Assembly: GCF_014653175.1 (NCBI RefSeq)
Contig: NZ_BNAG01000002.1
Location: 700,140 to 764,139, forward strand
Origin: Roseivirga thermotolerans
GTDB lineage: Bacteria; Bacteroidota; Bacteroidia; Cytophagales; Cyclobacteriaceae
DNA: 64,000 bases
Direction: 5' to 3'
The position numbers were made by a program, and so were the translations under genes. The notes below the pieces were generated by a model that made no database searches, was not told the DNA's origin, and saw only the letters and a program-made list of their open reading frames with translations. This document shows positions 59,890 to 64,000 of the stretch, one piece after another (position 1 is the first letter of the stretch; each line of letters begins with the position of its first letter).

Positions 59890-62800
59890 ATGAAAGTTAA
59901 ATCAATCAAATCAATTTTCTATTGTAGAGCTGTTTCGAACTTCGAGCCTTTTTTAGAGAGGATGAGTATAAGAATATCACTCACCTTGGTATTTGTGGTT
60001 TTAACTATTGTTAATGGGAATGCACAAGAATGCGCTACTCTGTCAGATGAGTGGCTAAACCCAGCTCCATCAACAGTTGTTTATAACTACTTAACGGGCA
60101 GGCTTACAGGTATACCAGATCCGGCCAACTCAAATAATCCAACAGACTCAAAAACAATCTTTGAAGGGTTTACCAGTCCCACTCCGGGTACAACTCCAGT
60201 GGGTGCGGTTACATTGGGCTTAGGCTTTCTGTCTGATGCAAATAATAATGCCCGATTCGATGTAATGGTCTATAATGATAATTCTGGAAAGCCTGGGACT
60301 CAGGTTGGAGGAGTTACAGGCTTATCGCCTACGGCATTAGGGGTTCCGAGTAACTCTTTTAAAGAAATTTTTATCGAGTTGCCCTCTCTTCCTGTTCCCA
60401 CTACCAGTAGGTTCTATGTGGGAGTAGTCATGCATCCCGGAGATGCGAATGATCAATTAATAGTTCAGTCTAATGCCCATGGACAAGGAAATGGAGATGG
60501 TTCAAATAGCATTACCACAACCAAGTTCGGAAATGAAAAGATATTAAGTGTATATAGTCGGGACGTGGACTTGAAGATACTTCCTAAGCTTGGGACAGTA
60601 GAAGATGCTTCTTTCAGTTACAGTAATAGTAGTTATTGCTATAACGGTACTGATCCTTCTGCTACAATTACAGGTGATGCAGGCGGTACCTTTACGAGTT
60701 CTCCTGGAGGGCTTGTTATGAATAGTTCTACTGGCAGGATAGATTTGTCAATCAGTACTCCCGGTACTTATATCGTAAGGTACACGACTAACGGTAGCTG
60801 TCCCGTTTCTGAAACAAGAACGGTGACAGTGGTAAACGATACTCCTGTTATTTCCTGCCCAACAAATAAAACGATTAATATAAATGCGGCTACAACAACC
60901 ACGGTTCCCGACTATCGGGCTATGGCCGCGGTTACTGATAGTTGTGACCCAAGTCCGACTGTCACCCAAAGCCCAGCTCCAGGAACTGTTGTGGGCTTAG
61001 GTAACCATACAATTACATTAACCGCTACAGATGCAGCTTCCAATGTTGATAATTGTACTTTTAATCTTTTGGTAAGAGATGTTACGGCTCCCACGGTAAT
61101 TATATCTAGTTCTGTTAGCGATCCAACTAATACTGCCTTTACCGCAACTTTCACATTCTCAGAAGATGTGACTGGCTTTACCATTGGCGATATCACCTTA
61201 AACAATGCGACAGCCTCTAATTTTACGGCTACCAGTGCCTCGGTTTACACGGCCGATATTACACCCACAGCTGACGGAACAGTAACCATTGATGTAGCGG
61301 CTAATGTAGCGCAGGATGCTGCAAGCAATGGAAACACGGCCGGTACACAGTTTAGTGTAGAAGCCGATATTACATCACCAACTGTGACTATTACCACCCC
61401 AGTGGGCGATCCTACTAACGAAATCTTCAGTGCAACATTCACATTCTCAGAAGATGTAACAGGTTTTGTGATAGGGGATATCACCCTAGGCAACGCCACT
61501 GCTTCGAACTTCTCACAAACCAGTGCCTCGGTCTATACGGCCGATATCACACCCACGACAGACGGAACAGTAATCATAGATGTAGCAGCCAATGTGGCTC
61601 AAGATGCGGCTACTAATGGAAACACTGCAGCCACTCAATTTAGTGTGGAAGCTGACTTAACGAATCCAGATATTACAATTACAAGTACTGTAGCTGACCC
61701 TACAAACGGAACTTTCACAGCAATATTCACTTTCAGTGAAGATGTAACAGATTTTACCATTGGCGATATCACCTTAAACAATGCGACAGCCTCTAATTTT
61801 ACGGCTACCAGTGCCTCGGTTTATACGGCCGATATCGCGCCCACAACTGACGGAACAGTAACCATTGATATTGCGGCTAATGTAGCTCAAGATGCGGCTA
61901 CTAATGGAAACACTGCAGCCACTCAATTTAGCGTAGAAGCCGATTTGACCAATCCGGGGGTCGTCATTTCAAGCACCGTACCAGACCCAACCAATAACAC
62001 ATTCACCGCAACATTCACTTTCAGTGAAGATGTAACAGATTTTACCATTGGCGATATCACCTTAAACAATGCGACAGCCTCTAATTTTACGGCTACCAGT
62101 GCCTCGGTTTATACGGCCGATATCGCGCCCACAACTGACGGAACAGTAACCATTGATATTGCGGCTAATGTAGCTCAAGATGCGGCTACTAATGGAAACA
62201 CTGCAGCCACTCAATTTAGCGTAGAAGCCGATTTGACCAATCCGGGGGTCGTCATTTCAAGCACCGTACCAGACCCAACCAATAACACATTCACCGCAAC
62301 ATTCACTTTCAGTGAAGATGTAACCGGCTTTACCATTGGCGATATTACCTTAAACAATGCGACAGCCTCTAATTTTGCGGCTACCAGTGCCTCGGTTTAT
62401 ACGGCCGATATTACACCCACAGCTGACGGAACAGTAACCATTGATGTAGCGGCTAATGTAGCGCAGGATGCTGCAAGTAACGGCAATACTGCAGCTACTC
62501 AATTTAGCGTAGAAGCCGACTTGACCAATCCGGGTGTTACAATTACAAGTACTGTAGCTGACCCTACAAACGGAACCTTCACCGCAACTTTCACTTTCTC
62601 AGAAGATGTAACCGGCTTTACCATTGGCGATATTACCCTGGGCAACGCCACTGCATCGAACTTCTCTCAAACCAGTGCATCGGTTTATACGGCCGATATT
62701 ACACCCACAACTGACGGAACGGTAACCATTGATGTAGCAGCCAATGTGGCTCAAGATGCGGCTACTAATGGAAACACTGCAGCCACTCAATTTAGTGTAG

Positions 62801-64000
62801 AAGCGGACTTGACCAATCCGGATGTTACAATTACAAGTACTGTTGCAGACCCAACAAATGGAACCTTCTCTGCCACCTTCACTTTTAGCGAAGATGTAAC
62901 AGGTTTTGTGATAGGGGATATCTCCCTGGGCAACGCCACTGCTTCAAACTTCTCACAAACCAGCGCCTCGGTTTATACGGCCGATATCACGCCCACGACT
63001 GACGGAACAGTAACCATTGATGTAGCAGCCAATGTGGCTCAAGATGCGGCTACTAATGGAAACACTGCAGCCACTCAATTTAGCGTAGAAGCCGATTTGA
63101 CCAATCCGGATATTACAATTACAAGTACTGTAGCTGACCCTACAAACGGAACCTTCTCCGCCACCTTCACTTTTAGCGAAGATGTAACCGGTTTTGTGGA
63201 AGCTGATATTACCCTGGGCAACGCCACTGCTTCAAACTTCTCACAAACCAGCGCCTCGGTTTATACGGCCGATATTACACCAACGACTGACGGAACGGTG
63301 ACCATAGATGTAGCAGCCAATGTGGCGCAAGATGCTGCAAGTAACGGCAACACTGCAGCCACTCAATTTAGTGTGGAAGCCGATTTGACTAATCCGGGTG
63401 TTACAATTACAAGTACTGTAGCTGACCCTACAAACGGAACCTTCACCGCAACTTTCACTTTCTCAGAAGATGTAACCGGATTTACCATTGGCGATATCAC
63501 CTTAAACAATGCGACAGCCTCTAATTTTACGGCTACCAGTGCATCGGTTTACACGGCCGATATCACACCCACGACTGACGGAACAGTAACCATTGATGTA
63601 GCGGCTAATGTGGCGCAAGACGCTGCAACTAATGGCAACACGGCCGCTACACAGTTTAGCGTAGAAGCCGACTTGACCAATCCGGGTGTCCTCATTTCAA
63701 GCACCGTACCAGATCCAACCAATAACACATTCACAGGAACATTCACTTTCTCAGAAGATGTAACCGGCTTTACCATTGGCGATATTACCTTAAACAATGC
63801 GACAGCCTCTAATTTTACGGCTACCAGTGCCTCGGTTTATACGGCCGATATTACACCCACGACTGACGGAACGGTAACCATTGATGTAGCGGCTAATGTG
63901 GCGCAAGACGCTGCAACTAATGGCAACACGGCCGCTACACAGTTTAGCGTAGAAGCCGACTTGACCAATCCGGGTGTCCTCATTTCAAGCACCGTACCAG
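59890..64000 (+). CDS. 5' part of a giant secreted repeat protein (HYR and Ig-like domains)
   Basis: The frame is open from an ATG at 59890 to the right window edge: 1370 residues, C-terminus missing. A second Met at 59962 begins a standard signal peptide (MSIRISLTLVFVVLTIVNGNAQE), so the true start may be either. The N-terminal 220 residues after the signal are a beta-rich domain I do not recognise. A PKD-like domain then follows at about 235-315 (GDAGGTFTSSPGGL ... TPGTYIVRYTTNGSCP). An HYR domain lies at about 320-400 (PVISCPTNKTI ... GLGNHTITLTATDAAS). From residue 403, 96-residue Ig-like units repeat (motif FSEDVTGFTIGDITL). In this phylum such proteins usually end with a type IX secretion sorting domain, which is outside the window. 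Confidence 0.9.
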   Translation, partial: MKVKSIKSIFYCRAVSNFEPFLERMSIRISLTLVFVVLTIVNGNAQECATLSDEWLNPAPSTVVYNYLTGRLTGIPDPANSNNPTDSKTIFEGFTSPTPGTTPVGAVTLGLGFLSDANNNARFDVMVYNDNSGKPGTQVGGVTGLSPTALGVPSNSFKEIFIELPSLPVPTTSRFYVGVVMHPGDANDQLIVQSNAHGQGNGDGSNSITTTKFGNEKILSVYSRDVDLKILPKLGTVEDASFSYSNSSYCYNGTDPSATITGDAGGTFTSSPGGLVMNSSTGRIDLSISTPGTYIVRYTTNGSCPVSETRTVTVVNDTPVISCPTNKTININAATTTTVPDYRAMAAVTDSCDPSPTVTQSPAPGTVVGLGNHTITLTATDAASNVDNCTFNLLVRDVTAPTVIISSSVSDPTNTAFTATFTFSEDVTGFTIGDITLNNATASNFTATSASVYTADITPTADGTVTIDVAANVAQDAASNGNTAGTQFSVEADITSPTVTITTPVGDPTNEIFSATFTFSEDVTGFVIGDITLGNATASNFSQTSASVYTADITPTTDGTVIIDVAANVAQDAATNGNTAATQFSVEADLTNPDITITSTVADPTNGTFTAIFTFSEDVTDFTIGDITLNNATASNFTATSASVYTADIAPTTDGTVTIDIAANVAQDAATNGNTAATQFSVEADLTNPGVVISSTVPDPTNNTFTATFTFSEDVTDFTIGDITLNNATASNFTATSASVYTADIAPTTDGTVTIDIAANVAQDAATNGNTAATQFSVEADLTNPGVVISSTVPDPTNNTFTATFTFSEDVTGFTIGDITLNNATASNFAATSASVYTADITPTADGTVTIDVAANVAQDAASNGNTAATQFSVEADLTNPGVTITSTVADPTNGTFTATFTFSEDVTGFTIGDITLGNATASNFSQTSASVYTADITPTTDGTVTIDVAANVAQDAATNGNTAATQFSVEADLTNPDVTITSTVADPTNGTFSATFTFSEDVTGFVIGDISLGNATASNFSQTSASVYTADITPTTDGTVTIDVAANVAQDAATNGNTAATQFSVEADLTNPDITITSTVADPTNGTFSATFTFSEDVTGFVEADITLGNATASNFSQTSASVYTADITPTTDGTVTIDVAANVAQDAASNGNTAATQFSVEADLTNPGVTITSTVADPTNGTFTATFTFSEDVTGFTIGDITLNNATASNFTATSASVYTADITPTTDGTVTIDVAANVAQDAATNGNTAATQFSVEADLTNPGVLISSTVPDPTNNTFTGTFTFSEDVTGFTIGDITLNNATASNFTATSASVYTADITPTTDGTVTIDVAANVAQDAATNGNTAATQFSVEADLTNPGVLISSTVP
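61096..64000 (+). repeat. Tandem 288-bp repeat array encoding Ig-like units
   Basis: Units start at 61096, 61384, 61672, 61960, 62248, 62536, 62824, 63112, 63400, 63688 and 63976. They are exactly 288 bp (96 codons) apart with no indels, ten complete plus a partial one at the edge. Units fall into two sequence types, TIGDITLNNATASNFTAT and VIGDITLGNATASNFSQT. Some neighbours are nearly identical: units 3 and 4 share almost 290 bp, and units 9 and 10 are also close. This indicates recent unequal recombination. Confidence 0.9.

Noticed and set aside
60748..63797. Several minus-strand ORFs (60-100 codons) within the giant gene
   Set aside because: They are antisense shadows that recur with the 288-bp period and have no independent support.
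61096..64000. CRISPR-like or satellite array
   Set aside because: The periodic repeats are 288 bp, in one open reading frame and encode Ig-like domains; there are no spacers.

Overview
The window looks like a chromosomal segment of a Bacteroidota bacterium, most likely a marine member of the Cytophagales. The sequence shows moderate GC, weak or absent Shine-Dalgarno sites, several TAnnTTTG-type -7 boxes, many SPII lipoproteins, YceI and fasciclin proteins, the gene order miaB / sigma-54 regulator / lptE / secG, and a very large HYR/Ig-repeat surface protein. The genus is not determined. I saw no tRNA, rRNA, CRISPR array, prophage or intact insertion sequence.

Layout. 1-5137 (minus): a partial secreted protein, an SGNH hydrolase overlapping an acyl-CoA ligase, a lipoprotein and a GNAT acetyltransferase. 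5168-7407: a MITE-like repeat, then a flotillin/NfeD pair. 7623-12381: an AhpD-like protein, an AraC regulator and a two-subunit molybdenum aldehyde/isoquinoline-type oxidoreductase. A tandem operator candidate sits in front of the oxidoreductase. 12408-15691: a palindromic element, then a minus-strand cluster with two sigma factors (SigJ-like and SigZ-like), DoxX, RidA and DUF998 proteins and a tiny Cys-Cys-rich peptide. 15781-19373: a PIG-L deacetylase and a MarR / membrane protein / thiolase / thioesterase operon. 19589-21413: YceI, SnoaL-like and Crp genes, plus the second MITE-like repeat. 21599-23802: groESL behind a convincing sigma-54 promoter. 23960-27660: a hypothetical gene and a sugar-metabolism group (two DUF1080 lipoproteins and a Tat-exported Gfo/Idh/MocA oxidoreductase). 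27733-32222: secG, a hypothetical, lptE, a sigma-54 activator and miaB. 32436-47915: mixed housekeeping and secreted functions, including pabB, YceI, gamma carbonic anhydrase, thioesterases, a deacetylase-family protein, OmpA, an ECF/anti-sigma/fasciclin set, HMG-CoA lyase and serine hydrolases. 48018-55833: dprA, merR, an M23 peptidase, alaS, gatB and a TlpA-like thioredoxin.

The most interesting region is 56030-64000. A NarL-type response regulator and a beta-propeller/Y_Y_Y histidine kinase form a translationally coupled pair. They are followed by the 5' part of a giant secreted protein whose 288-bp Ig-like units repeat in perfect register to the window edge. The regulator gene and the giant gene carry the same unusual box, TACGTA-N4-TACGTA, at nearly the same distance from a -7-like element. 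This suggests a self-regulated two-component circuit devoted to one variable-length surface protein.

Other regulatory logic can also be read from the sequence. Paired 21-bp AraC-type sites precede the oxidoreductase. A TGTATATACA box occurs at two places in the MarR operon and in front of the carbonic anhydrase. A TTAAACTAGTTTAA palindrome pair lies beside the Crp gene. GTCAG repeats lie upstream of the groESL sigma-54 promoter. All functional statements are inferred from sequence only.
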